From Zizania palustris (lineage: Eukaryota > Streptophyta > Magnoliopsida > Poales > Poaceae): 64,000 nt of DNA. The stretch covers positions 6,702,342 to 6,766,341 of the forward strand of contig JAAALK010000289.1 of NCBI GenBank assembly GCA_019279435.1. Direction: 5' to 3'. How positions within the stretch are numbered: the first letter of the stretch is position 1; the number at the start of each line of letters is the position of its first letter. Shown here piece by piece: positions 44,405 to 55,904 of this stretch. The position numbers and the translations under genes were made by a program. The notes beneath the pieces are model-generated. The model made no database searches and was not told the DNA's origin. It saw nothing but the letters and a program-made list of their open reading frames with translations.

Positions 44405-46697
44405 TGTTGGACCGGAATCGGCGACCAGAGGGGGGGGTGAATGGGAGCTTTTAAAATTTCAGACTAAAAATAGCCTTCTGTTTTAATTCTGTCTTCTGCG
44501 GAACAGGCTTCGAACACACCCTTCGAAGTTCTGGTTCGAAGGTATTTCATAGCTCCGAATACTGGCTTCGCAAAGAGTAAAAGTTCGAAGCCAGGAAGAC
44601 TTCGCTCCACCCACAAACCCAAAAATCCAGCTTCTGCTAAGTCAGCGCAGCCTTCGCACACAGGGTGCCTTCGTGCAGGCTTCGCACTTGCAAGAGCGGA
44701 CTTCCTCCTGAGGACTTCGATCAGCTTTGCTAAGTCAGTGTAGGCTCCGCACACAAGGTGCCTTTGAGCAGGCTTCGCACTACACCCTTCGCAAGAGCAG
44801 ACTTCCCTCTGCGGGCTTCGACCAAATACTCAGCGACAACAATTGGTGCTGGGCTTCGTACTTCGAAGGTCTAAACGCACACTAAACAGACTTCGCTGAA
44901 GACTTCGACAAGGAAAGAAAGACGGGTTTCGATCCAAGTCAAATAATGCTTTGCTAGTAATCAGAGAGGTCTAGCCTCCAGCTTACACAGAGCGAACAAA
45001 CACTGAAACACACACTTCGCTCGAACACACTTCGCTCGAACAGGCTTCTCACACACCTCTCTAGAAAAGCTCACAAGAAAATGGAGTACGGAGAAACCGA
45101 AGCATGCAGAGAAGTATGCATACAAGCTCAAGCAGTAAATGAACACAGAGTCAAAGCTTCAATGCTTGAACAGGGAACACAAAATGAACTCACAGGATGA
45201 ATACAGAGAGTGTGGTGGCTAGCACAGGAGTTCTACAATGAATGCTCAAAGTGTTGATGTGACCTAGCCAACCTCCACTATTTATAGGCACTATTTAGCC
45301 CTGTGAATAGACTACTTTACCCCTAGGGTTTACACTGTTTTTGTCTCATCAAAACAGGGGGTACAACGGGTAGTCTACTTTATTTGGAGGCTTCTTTTGT
45401 CAGCTTCGCAGAGAGGACAACACCAGCTTTTGCAGAGCATACGCTGTCAGCCTTTGCAGTTTTGGACCCTTCTGAAGCCCCCCTTCGCACGCGAGGGGTG
45501 CGGTAGCTTCGGTGAGAAGCCTTGAGCCTGACGGCCTTCGCTTCACCGAAGTCAGCCTTCGATACAGTGATGGTTTTGAGCCGAAGCCGTCAAAGCCCTT
45601 GGGCCTTCGCACCAACACCTTCGGAGTGGACCACCACGGCTTCGCAGCTTCTCCCAGCTCGAACTCCGTCAGTCCGTGTACCGAAGCCATGCATGGCCGA
45701 AGTACCTCAAGTCATCCTCACGCCAGAGCCAGCCTCACTCCAGAGCCAGCTTCGCTCCGAAGCCTGCTTCACTCCGAAGCCTGCTTCACTCCGGAGAAGC
45801 CAGCTTCGCTTTGAAGCCTGCTTCACTCCGGAGAAGCTTCACTCCAAAGAAGCCAGCTTCGCTCCGAAGCCTGCTTCACTCCGAAGAAGCCTGCTTCACT
45901 CCGAAGCCCCACCTTCGGAGTACCACCCTTCGAAGTCCCTCCTTCGTCCAAGGCCTCCGCATGAAGCATTCCATGAGCACTTCGTCGTAGTGTCTCTCCC
46001 CGAGCACACTCCTCGACGATCCTCACCCGGACCATGCCTTCGATGCACCTCGACTTCTGAGACCTTCGTCGGGTATACCTTCGAGTGTCTCCCTCCAGAG
46101 CACACTTCGAACACCTTGCCTCATTCCTGAGGACTTGATCCACCATACTCCGAAGTCACTCCATTCGGAGTACCCTTCGAAGTGCCTCACCTCCAAGGAC
46201 TTCATCTCGGGGTACCTTCACCCAGAGCCAGGCTCCGCACTTACTGCCTTCTCCTGGCGCACCTCGACCCCTTCGCAGCCTTCGTGACGGAGCTCCCTGC
46301 TCCCCTGGCATCATGCCTCCCGCTTGACCCAGGTTCACTTTCTACGAACCGTCCGTCACCTCCGAAGTCCCCTGCGCACCACAGACAAACAGACAAGTGT
46401 ATCCAGTACCCCGGAGACCTCTCCGAGTAAACAACCTCTGATACACACTCCGTTGTACCGCCAAAAGTACAGAACCCTTCGGTACTGCCAATCATCGTGT
46501 ACTGTTGGACCCCTCCGACAGGCACACTCCGCTTCAACAGCTGCAACAACCAGAGCCACCGAACCCTTCGGTGAAACAGCCTCCGAACACCTTCAGAGAA
46601 CCAGCCTCCGAACCCCTTCGGAGGGACCCCTTCGAATCAGAGGGTAAAATCTGTCAATCACTCATCATAGACTTCGAAACCAACCCTTGGTTTATTA
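44405..46697 (-). mobile_element. Solo LTR E
   Basis: Flanked by perfect aaggg duplications (44400-44404 and 46698-46702). The plus-strand left end tgttggaccggaatcgg with a G-rich tract is the reverse complement of the family 3' end; the right end (ccaacccttggtttatta) is a degenerate family 5' end. It is the full-length partner of E1 (600-2352). TATA region on the minus strand near 45275-45290. 2293 bp, no coding domain. Confidence 0.88.
45716..45910. repeat. 17-20-bp minisatellite in solo LTR E
   Basis: About ten irregular units around gcttcactccgaagcct, some with an extra gaa. The homologous site in E1 (1500-1567) has only four regular 17-bp units. Confidence 0.8.
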
Positions 46698-46917
46698 AAG
46701 GGGTAAAAAGGTCTTTTCCTTAGAGATTTTACCTATAAATACCCCCTTCTCGCCCTGTAAGAATGATCAAATATTCAAATATTCAATACACACTTCGAAC
46801 TATTCTGAGCTATTATCCTATTCTGAGGCTTGAGATAGTTCGCATTCACAAACACTTCGTTTATTTGTTCTTGGTATTATAGAACTGGTTAGCGTAATCT
46901 GTTGCGCCAGCAACGAC

Positions 46918-47021
46918 CATTTACCAAACTTTGGGCTCTTAGTGCCTAAAGGCAAAATCGTCTTCTGAACTAAGTCACCAACTTGAAATGATTTTGCTAT
47001 TACTCTTTTGTTGTAAGGTCA
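46918..47021 (-). pseudogene. A2 integrase C-terminus (part 2)
   Basis: The minus strand continues the coding sequence cut at 4490 (homologous to about 13845-13925 of A, around KTILPL and KFGKWS). The A2 sequence stops at 47021, where a K-family LTR segment begins, so A2 retains only one LTR and about 340 bases of internal sequence. Confidence 0.8.
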
Positions 47022-47313
47022 TGGGAAGTACTCCATCCATGTACATGTGGATACCGTGGAGGCATTTCTCCAATAGCGACGCTCGTAGACTTCATCACAT
47101 GAACTACTATGTCGTCTTCACCGATTGGTTTGGCGAGGAACAGTCGGGACAAAGTGAGGATAGGCAAGGACGTGCTTCCTCAACATCCTCTTCCACTGCA
47201 CCTAGCGCGTCTTGTGCTAGAAGGTAGCGATCTATGATCTTGCACACGCATGCTTCTTGGGCTTTGTGGTGAATTTTTGAAATTTCTAGCTAGCATAGCT
47301 TCCCCATTCCCCA
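47022..47313 (+). mobile_element. LTR of family K, R-U5 part (second copy)
   Basis: About 90 per cent identical by eye to 2842-3120, extending beyond it to cttccccattcccca, similar to the K LTR end before the PBS at 60726. The U3 part is missing; the left neighbour is truncated A2. Confidence 0.6.
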
Positions 47314-48160
47314 ATAGTAGGAGCTAGCCGCCGCGCGTTAGATACGATCGTCGTACACTGGATCCGAATGCTGTACGTCAGAACTAGCCGCCGGCCACCG
47401 AAGCAGGGCACCAACATGCACATGAATAAACAAGACCACCGCTTGCTGCCGACCCGCACCGCCAACCAACACCATCACCAGATCTGAACTAGGGAACTCT
47501 AGGTTACCTCCTGTGTAGCTGCTCACTGCCCTAGGCCTCTTCTCGTGGTCATCAAGATGCGCCACGTGAATCTTATTGTTTGCCGCGACACTAGATCTTG
47601 CTCCGGCCGTCCACCACCGCCCTCATGAAGAAGCAAGCTAAGAGGGAGAAAAATTCCCCATTGCCTCCTTCCTCGTGGCCACATGGGAGGCTTGGCATTA
47701 CACTCTAGCGATGATGAGGAGTAGAGGAAAGAGACCTGGGCAATGGTGGCTACAAGGAGTTTCGCTTGAGCTACCGCTTGGTGATGATCCAGGTGCCTTT
47801 TAGTTGGCACTATACCATCTGCTTTTTTGAAATGTTTTTATAGGACTTTCATCTAGAGTTAGTCCGATATAATGTGACTAGCTCTAGATATCTAGATGGC
47901 TTGCTCCATCTCAAGCTAACGAGCCAGTTCGTTTGGCTTGTTAAGATAATGAGTTATAAAAACTCAATTGGTTTAATAACTCAAATTATCTCATTTAGTT
48001 CACGAGCAGAATAAAAAATACATGAGCTTTGTATTTAAAAAGACAAGAAGCCATCAAAATAGAAGTAGAATAGGAAGAGGAACCAACCGTCAGGGATGAA
48101 TCCATCGACCATTGGAGCAGTCGGGAATCGGTGGCATGTCAATCAGGCCGATGATGTTGG
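47314..48160. other. Unassigned sequence
   Basis: No conserved domain, RNA gene or clear repeat. The open frame at 47523-47810 (minus) has no recognisable family. 47830-48010 is AT-rich with words such as aagctaacgagcc seen in dispersed plant repeats, but I cannot assign it. Confidence 0.4.
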
Positions 48161-49379
48161 GGTTGTCAAGTGTCCCTTTGGACTTTATATGCCACTTCCT
48201 GTTCCTAATGTCCCTTGGGAGCATATATCAATGGACTTTATCTTAGGTTTACCTAGGACAAAGAGGGGGAGGGATAGTATATTTGTGGTTGTCGATCGAT
48301 TCTCTAAAATGGCACGTTTTATACCTTGTCATAAGAGCAATGATGCTACAAACATTGTTGATTTGTTTTTCAAGGAAATCATTTTCCTACATGGAGTGCC
48401 TAACACCATTGTCTATGATTGCCATGCAACGTTCTTGAGCCACTTTTGGAGAATTTTATGGCGCAAGTTGGGGACCAAGCTTCTATTCTCCACCACATGG
48501 CACCCTCAAACCAATGGACAAACTGAGGTAGTTACATTATCCACCATGTTGCAGGTTGTTTTGAAGAAGAATTTGAAGACATGGGAAGAATGTTTACCTC
48601 ATATAGAGTTTGCATATAATCGAGCGGTACATTCTACCACCAATGTGAGCCCTTTCCAGGTTGTATATGGCTTTAATCAATGTGCCCCATTGATATTTTT
48701 ACATTGCCTACTTCTGAACATGTGCATTTAGATGCTAAGACACGTGCTAATTTTATTGTTAAATTACATGTCACAACTAAAGAAAACATTGAGAAGATAA
48801 ATAAAATATATAAAATTGCTGGTAGTAGGTTAGGAGATATTTATCCTTTGAAATAGGTGATCTTGTTTGGTTACACTTGCATAAAGATAGATTTCCAGAT
48901 TTAAGAAACTATAAATTGATGTCTCGAGTTGATAGTCCTTTCAAGACAGTTAAGAAAATTAATGTCAATGTAGACCAGCTTGAGCTGCCTGCAGATTTTG
49001 GGGTTAGTCTCACCTTTAATATTTTAGATTTTAAGCCTTACATGGAAGAAGAAGATGAGCTTGAGTCGAGGATGAATCTAATTCAAGAAGGGGAAGATGA
49101 TGAGGACATCGAACACAATGATAAAGACATCACTCTATCATTCCAAGACCAGTCACTCGCTCTCATGCCCAGAAGCTTAATTATGGATGGGATGTTACTT
49201 ATGGGTGATATTTTGACTCTTAGGAACTTGAAGAAGCACTTATGGATCAAACACAAGAGGGAGAGGCGTCACGCCAATCCAATTCGGATTACAATTCAAA
49301 CTCTGAATTTGGTTTGGTTTTAGTAGAGCATCATTCATTAAAATGGGCATAACTTTCTCATATAGAGTCAGATTGAGGC
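48161..49379 (+). pseudogene. G2: CRM-like integrase fragment with start of 3' LTR
   Basis: The frame 48096-48731 has PFGLYMPLP, SMDFILGLPRTKRG, IVYDCHATF and NGQTEV, the same integrase as in G; a frameshift near 48720 leads to 48877-49323 with DRFPDLR, PADFGVS, FNILDFKP and GEDDEDI. By homology with G the LTR begins at 49098 (tgatgaggacatc), inside the ORF, and runs to 49379, where G3 starts. The 5' side breaks at about 48161. Confidence 0.8.
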
Positions 49380-50518
49380 TGATGAGCACCACGATTGTGG
49401 TGTGTTTAGTTGGCCTGATCTTTCGGTGAGTTGAGAAGATAATTTCAATTGGAAGGCGACAACGTCGTTGATGATCCGACTACAACCGTACGAGATGTTC
49501 CTGTTGCGCCTTAGCGATAGATACACTAGCTCTAAGGGTTGTTGATCCTGCCAATGATTAACCTTGTTCCTACAAGCAATCGAAGAACGAGCAAGAATAA
49601 TATAAAGGAGCAACTAGTATTGTAGGATATGAAAGACGCACAAAGGGTAGTTGAGATTATGAAACGAGAAACCGACGATCTAATCGATCACGGGTTTACA
49701 CAGACAAGTAGCATTGGCTAAACTTTTATTAAATCAAAACCCAAATTATAACTAAAGTCTCTATAGGTATTTATAGCTATAGGGACTTTTCCAAAGTTTA
49801 GAAACTTATTACATATGGAAAGTACTAATTATTTCCTAAACAGATTGACTAGAAAAAGGAAAATTAGATTCTTATGCCATGGATTGGATTTTTTGGAGGA
49901 ATAAATATATTATCATCCATGTATCCATCCTCAGCTTTCCAAAAAGTCAAAGATCAGCCAAATTGGAGAATCCATGTAAAAGTTATGCATGTTTGAATCT
50001 AGTGCTCTCCTTGAAGTCCGAATCTGAGTCACACAGATTGTTTTGGTGATTGTGATCTTCTCGGATGAAATTTGGTGGTTTAGCTGGATCCTTTGGAAAG
50101 AGGACATATTAAGCTTTCTAAAAAGTCAAAGATCATCCAAATCAGAGCTTCCATGTAAAAGTTATGCACTATTGAATTTGGTGCTCTCCCCGTAGTCTAA
50201 GTCCGAGTTCAAAACATGTAGAACTTTATCTCCAATTTCTCTTGGCACAAAAATAACGCTCCAAACTTATATATTATATTTGGATGGCCTTGACTTGGTT
50301 CCTAATCAATTTTCATGATGTAGCGTGCCCTTGATGTGCTATAAACGCGTCACTTGATCCATGTAAGAATTTTTGTAATTGAAAATAAAGCCATTTCATG
50401 GTGTAGCATCCTTATCTCAAATATATAAAATGTAAATCTAATATAGAATACATGCACCTCAGGTTGTTTATTGTAAAGCATAAACATGGTTATATCCGAG
50501 CCGGTGATGTCCGCATCA
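49380..50518 (-). mobile_element. G3: probable CRM-like LTR
   Basis: On the minus strand it starts TGATGCGGACATC (50518), like the G LTR (TGATGAAGACATC), and ends GTGGTGCTCATCA (49380). A minus-strand TATA box (ctataaatacc) lies near 49765-49777. The flanking pentamers gaggc and ttctc do not match, so there is no TSD. The sequence just upstream on the minus strand (50519-50733) reads SQERE before the LTR start, comparable to IQEGE in G, but the rest of that frame is unfamiliar. Confidence 0.45.
49931..50190. repeat. Diverged duplication, about 80-bp units, in G3
   Basis: Two segments, about 49931-50012 and 50109-50190, share ctttc-aaaaagtcaaagatca-ccaaat, ccatgtaaaagttatgca and ggtgctctcc. 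They are separated by about 100 bases of unrelated sequence, a 178-bp spacing. Confidence 0.7.
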
Positions 50519-51813
50519 TTCTCTCTTTCTTGGCTGCAAGCCGTACTCGGTTTGTTCTTGTATTCGCAATCCTCGTAGATCCTACCAAAACAGATATCAT
50601 TGTGCAATATCACTTGTTCTCTTGTTACATTGAGTGTATGAGGAAACCAACTCACCTTAACATTATGTTTCTCAAGTGTTAGTGAAGAACCATCCTTGAT
50701 GAAAGGAGATAAAACTGTGGTGTTGTTGAACAACTTAGCACGCTCTCCTTCATGAAAACAAACATGTGTATTGAAATCAAAACAAGAGACTCTCGAGATA
50801 ATAGGATTAGTTAGTCAACTTTTGTAGTATCTCAAGTGAAATTGGTTTGAAACAATTGACTATTTTACGTGTTGGCTTATGAGCCGAAGGATTGCCTTTT
50901 GAGAATCACATCGTTGACAAAGGCTTTACATCGTATGCATATATATTGCATTTTCTATTTGTGAGGTAACAAAATCGAAACAAACTGATGTGATATTATC
51001 TCATTGTTATAGTTTCTATCAAAAAGCTTCTTCAATCTCAATAACATGTATGAGGGTGACACTCTTCACATATCAACAAGAGATAGCTACACCAACATGA
51101 TCGATGTTAAAAAATGTTATCGAGTTTTACTAGAAGAAGGGGACCTTGTGGTACTAATAATGAGAGCCTCATCATCTGCCCGAGATACCATTTTCAATAA
51201 TGATGGAAACAAGAAACCCCAATAAGCCTTAATAGTGGACTCAAGTGATAGTGGTACGTATATATATAATGAACCTGTAGTCCTTATTATAAATACAAGT
51301 TGTTACTTATTTTATATAATGTACTTAGGAGTTTTTTTTATAATTTTAGATCCACAAGACCATCTAAGAAGAAGATAAAATAGAAATCTAGAGAAGGCAA
51401 CAACGACCAACTGAAGACCATTTGTTTTTCGGCAATCCAATAGATCTAATGATAGAAAGGAAGACTCTCCTTCAAGACATCTTGGCAACAAAATCCTCTG
51501 GTACTCAATTGTACATTTGCACAATCAATCCATCGGCCATAAAGAAAAATGATTGTAAACAATTTGCACATGTCACTATATGCACTTGACTAGGCTAACT
51601 AGCTTCCACAACATTTAATTGAAATGGTACTTTTCAAGGGAGTATTTATGTGGCATAAATTGTTGGTATGTACATTGATTAGCTTAAATGAAACCATCTT
51701 GTGTCACACTTCGGTGGACATCTGAAGTTAAATGAAATTAAATTTGGTTGTGACCAAATTGAAATGAAATGAAATGAAATCCAACTTAGGTGATTAGAAT
51801 TCAAATTTAAATG
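50519..51813. other. Unassigned sequence
   Basis: The minus-strand frame 50350-50733 spans the G3 boundary and matches no family I know. The rest to 51813 is AT-rich without coding signals. 51758-51781 holds a short (gaaat)n microsatellite. Confidence 0.4.
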
Positions 51814-53850
51814 TGAGAAACCAAGTGGGGTTTGCACTATGGTTTTTATCTTAGTGATAAGTGATTGACAAGTTTACTTGATTGAATGGTCTGGATTTGT
51901 CATTGGCTATTTGGGTTCACTGATGGGATCGTTGTGCATTGAGATGTGTGTTGTGTGGAGATTCGTGTTTTGCTTATCTCATGTTGTGTAGGGTTGAGAT
52001 GCGAGTCAATTGGCAATGGCGGGTAATCAGGGTCAAGCGAGGAGCTTGATGCCAAAGGATCAAGGGTACTGGGTGAAGTTGAGAGAGATCTCAGGTGTAC
52101 ACGTAGAGATAGAGTAAGACATAGACAAACGGATGATCGAGACAACGTGTTGACCAAGTCAGTGAAAGGGAGGCTAGTGCAAGTGAAAAGACAGCTCGAG
52201 GGATCGAGAGCGGGAGAGACTTGTTGGCGGTTGAGTTCGCGGATTGGTGACACGTGTCAGCGATCTGAAGGACTTTGACGGTTTTGACTCAAAACCATTG
52301 GATCGAGATCAAAACATCCTGAAGAGAAGCCGTAGTTGCTACGAAAGCTTCAAATCAGGATAAACTACCTTAGATAGGATTTTCTATTTTTAGCCCCGTG
52401 GGCCTTCGAGTGTGTAAAAAATCCTAAGGGTATTTGTGTCCTTTCCTGTTTTTGAATTGCCTTTAATATTTGTGTTTTTTCCTGTTTTTGAATTGCCTAT
52501 AAAAGACCCCCTAGTCCTATGGTTTCTACTGACTCTTTCAATTGAAAAATCTTGAGTTCACATTACCAATTGTGTCTCCTCCTACCTCTGTCTAAACCTT
52601 CTTTTGCGAAGATTTTCACCATCACCGGTTCTTTTCCCTCAGCGGCGTCCGGTTTTCAGTCGGTCACGCGAGCGCGCACTTGAATCAGAAGCTTCACCGA
52701 AGATTCCTGTGTCCACTCATCGGCGTTAGTTCAAGGCAAAGCATTCGACACCGTGTTGCAAAGCGCTGGTTCAAGGCATCTTTCGAGCGCACGACCTTAG
52801 TGAGTGAAGCAAGCTACTTTGTACAGGCAGACACATCAGAGGCACACATTACACGTATAACTCCAAGGCAAGGCATGTATATTTTTCATCTAATCTCCTC
52901 CTTTTATTTATAATTAATCAAAAGAGTTGATTAGTGTGATTGCTAAACAAGTTAAACGCTTGATTGATAAGTGATTGGTTGAATACTGTTAGCAATAAAC
53001 CCGTCGCTTGGCGTGGTGGTTGCATGTGTCGTGTGCGTGCGTGCGCGTAGTGGCTGCATGTGCATGCATAGGAGTTGTTGTTAGCACGTCGTGCGACAGC
53101 TGTGCCATGCATGCAGGATGATGCATGCGTGCGCAGTGGCCAGCGGAAACATGGCAAAAAGCCTTTTAAATACTTGTACTGCTCAATTGATTAACAGAGT
53201 GTGAGGGCACAGGAAAATGTAGTTCTCTGCCTCTATTCTCTGATGTGTGCATGTGTGTGTGCTCCCGAGAGAAGAAAGTGAGAAACGAAAGGGACAGTGT
53301 GTGTGGCGCGTTGGTGTTGTTTGTGCGCCATTGTTTCTAACATATACTTTTCTATGTATTTTGGATGCCTGAAAGTTGATATATCCTTGTGAAGTGCTTG
53401 TCATGTGTTTGATTGAATCATCTGAGAGCATTGAGGGCACTGGTTATTTCCATCATTTATTTTGTCTAATTAAATGTGTTAATTTTGTGCTCATCTTTTA
53501 TCTGTCGAACTGTGTATGTTTCTCTTGTACTTGATGGTTTGCATGTCTAGTGTGTGAGTAGATTTTAATATGCCTTTTGTGGTGTGTACGGGTGTCTCTT
53601 CAATTAGGACATCGATTGGTTTTTAGAAGGCTAGATTATTTTTAGTGCTTATGATCTCTCAGACTGTCACATCAATTCATATATGACAGGAGAATGATAG
53701 CATTGCCTTTCTCTGGGATTTTACTGTGAAACTTATTTTCTTTCGCTTGTTCTTTTAGAAGAGTGTTGGATGTTCAAAAAATGACATCAATTCGAAAGAA
53801 TTTATTGAGGTGCCTATTCACCCCCCTTAGTTGCCTATTTTAGTCCTACA
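51814..53850 (+). mobile_element. 5' LTR of I
   Basis: It starts TGAGAAACCAAG, with gataagtgattgacaag following, and ends in ttcaccccccttag, cctattttag, TCCTACA directly before the PBS. TATA box tataaaag at 52498-52505, preceded by two 32-bp direct repeats (52431-52462 and 52467-52498). A TG/GC-alternating stretch lies near 53020-53110. Confidence 0.85.
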
Positions 53851-53852
53851 AT

Positions 53853-53864
53853 TGGTATCAGAGC
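53853..53864 (+). promoter_or_regulatory. Primer-binding site of I (initiator tRNA-Met)
   Basis: TGGTATCAGAGC, two bases after the LTR end; the standard Copia primer site. Confidence 0.92.
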
Positions 53865-53914
53865 AGGTTAAGGTCACAAGTTGACCTTAACCGATTTTGT
53901 GATCCATAGGCGAC

Positions 53915-55870
53915 ATGGACAGAGTTAGCAAATTTCCTTTGTTCGATGGGACGGACTTTGCATACTAGAAGGTGCACATGGAGGCTTATCTTCAAAGCAA
54001 ACTGAAGTGCAATTTGGGAGATTGTGGACTCACAATACTCCATCCCTGAGACTCGCACTACTCAGGCTGAGAATGATTAGTATACCACTAACTGCAAAGC
54101 TAGAAATATATTATTCATCAGTTTGAGTCAAAATGAGTTTGATAGGGTACAACACCATCAGACTGCTAGGGAGATTTGATCTACTCTGACTTTTTTTCAT
54201 GAGGGCACATCTTAGATCAAGGCCTCGCGCCAAAGCACTTACAACCAACAGTACCAATTATTTGTGCAGAGCCCTGGTGAATCTATTGATGCCATGTTTT
54301 CCCGTTTTGATGCCATAGTGAGTAATCTTCGTTCCACGGGTGTGCTTGCTTATTCTGATTATGAGAGAGCTATCAAGCTTCTCTATGCTCTTGATCATAG
54401 CATATGGGAAGTGAAGATATCCAACATTGAGGAATCCCCAAGTTAAAACATGTTAACTTGTGATGAACTCTTTAGCAAGCTGAAGTCCACTGAGATTGCT
54501 AAGGAATCTCCCTAAGGGCTTGGAAACTCTTTGCCACCATCCATGGCACTAGTTTTCGATTCTAGCAGTGGCACCTCATCTGAAGGTATTGCATCTGGTT
54601 CTTCTGGGTCTTATGTCTTTGCTGGTGGTTTTGCTTTCTCCTCTCTAGTCTCTGCCACAAAAGAGTAAGTGGACATTCTAGATGATGTGGAGCTTACTCT
54701 CATTGTCAATAAGTTCACCTGTTTCTATAATAATAGATGGGATCAGAGGAGAGGAGCCTCTCGGGGGTGTTTTGAATGTGGAGATCTTTCTCACATTAAA
54801 GATAACTACCCTAAATTGAAAAAGAAAGATGAGAATGACCACAGACACGAGAAGAGAGACAAGAAGACCTATTTTATGAAGAACCGTGACAAGCTAGCCA
54901 AGAGAGCAGCTAAGGCGGCATCTAGAGCTTTCATGGCCGCACGAAGCGACATCGACACTTCTTCGAGTGAAGAGCTAAGCTCTGATGAGGATGAACCACA
55001 AAAGGAGGAGAAAAAGGCGAAGGACTTCACCAACATCTGCTTCATGGCCGATGGCATCCATAGTGATGATGTGCTAGACTCATGAGAGGTAGCTTTCTCC
55101 CATGACCAACTTTTTGTTAAAGTTGATGAATTGAATGATTCTTTAATTGGTCAGGATAGGTTACTTGTGAAAGCTGCTAGAGAATGCAAAGAACTTAGAC
55201 TTAGACTTGATTCTATTTCCACTGAGTATGCCTTGCTTAAGTCTAAGTTAGATTATGCTGAGTGAGTCCTGCTGTGTAGTCAGGAGTGAGCTTGACGAGC
55301 TATGGACTGTGCACGCTCAAACTATCGATAAGCTTGAGATTGCATAGAAAGAGCTCACTGTGGTGGAGTCTAGACCTCTTGTTTCTAATGCTTGCTCAAA
55401 TTGCCCATTACTCATTGAAAGCATTGAACTTAGGGACACGCATGTTAAAGAACTAGAGGCTAGATTGGAGAGTGCTGATAGTTCTAAGGATGTGTAGCCA
55501 GCCTGTTCCACTTGCATCACCCTAAAGGACCAACTCAACATTGCTAGAGGGTAAGTTGACAAACTCATGATTGAAAATGATTACATTCTCTCTGCGGTGA
55601 ATAAATGCACTGAAGGGAAGGGTATAATGGATTTGCTCTTGGGAAAGAACAAGATGTGTGCTGACAGGGTAGGGTTAACTCTAGGATTGGGTTTTGAGAG
55701 AACCACTCTAGATATTAAGAGCAAAACAATATTCACTTCACCCACTACCCTAGAGAAAGAGAGGGCCCAGTTAGACACTCCACAAAAGCCCAAAATACCC
55801 ATTCACCCTATAAATAAAACACCCCTTGAACCAAGAAAGCCCCTTAGTAGAAACCAAGAGAGCCCGTGAG
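53915..55870 (+). pseudogene. I gag with coiled-coil extension
   Basis: The ATG at 53915 opens MDRVSKFPLFDGTDFAY, the usual start of plant Copia gag; the next Trp codon is a stop (TAG). Frameshifts lead through the UBN2-type capsid region (SIDAMFSRFDAIVSNL) to 54669-55085 with a zinc motif C-x2-C-x4-H-x4-Y (CFECGDLSHIKDNY), the last Cys lost, and basic then acidic Ser-rich sequence. Beyond a stop at 55083 the frame goes on as a helical, Leu/Glu-rich extension (LFVKVDELNDSL, ECKELRLRLDSI), later in another frame with paired cysteines. Such extensions are known from SIRE/Maximus gag. Confidence 0.75.
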
Positions 55871-55904
55871 GATTGCTCTCAAAACCCATGCACCTATCCC
55901 CAAA

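Larger units (their letters stand above)
4491..46912 (+). mobile_element. Element B: Tat-like Ty3/gypsy retrotransposon, multiply interrupted
   Basis: The two LTRs (4491-5006 and 44099-44404 plus 46703-46912) are each 516 bp after removing an insertion. Flanking pentamers gcgac (4486-4490) and acgac (46913-46917) fit a TSD with one change. Order inside: PBS, gag, protease, RT, RNase H, second RNase H-like domain, integrase, a tandem array, an antisense gene, 3' LTR. The VDGG-SSADILF protease motif, the PBS beginning TTGGCGCC, the second RNase H and the antisense gene point to the Tat lineage (RIRE2/Grande-like). Five later insertions split it: A, C, B2, D and E. Net length is about 11.8 kb. 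Confidence 0.88.
44099..46912 (+). mobile_element. 3' LTR of element B, split by solo LTR E
   Basis: The left piece 44099-44404 (tgttgggggaaaatac...) and right piece 46703-46912 (...gcgccagca) together are 516 bp and align with 4491-5006. The split point is inside aaggg, duplicated by insertion of E. Confidence 0.9.

Noticed and set aside
47523..47810. 95-codon minus-strand frame
   Set aside because: No similarity to any family I recognise and no supporting signals; sequence around it is unassigned intergenic DNA.
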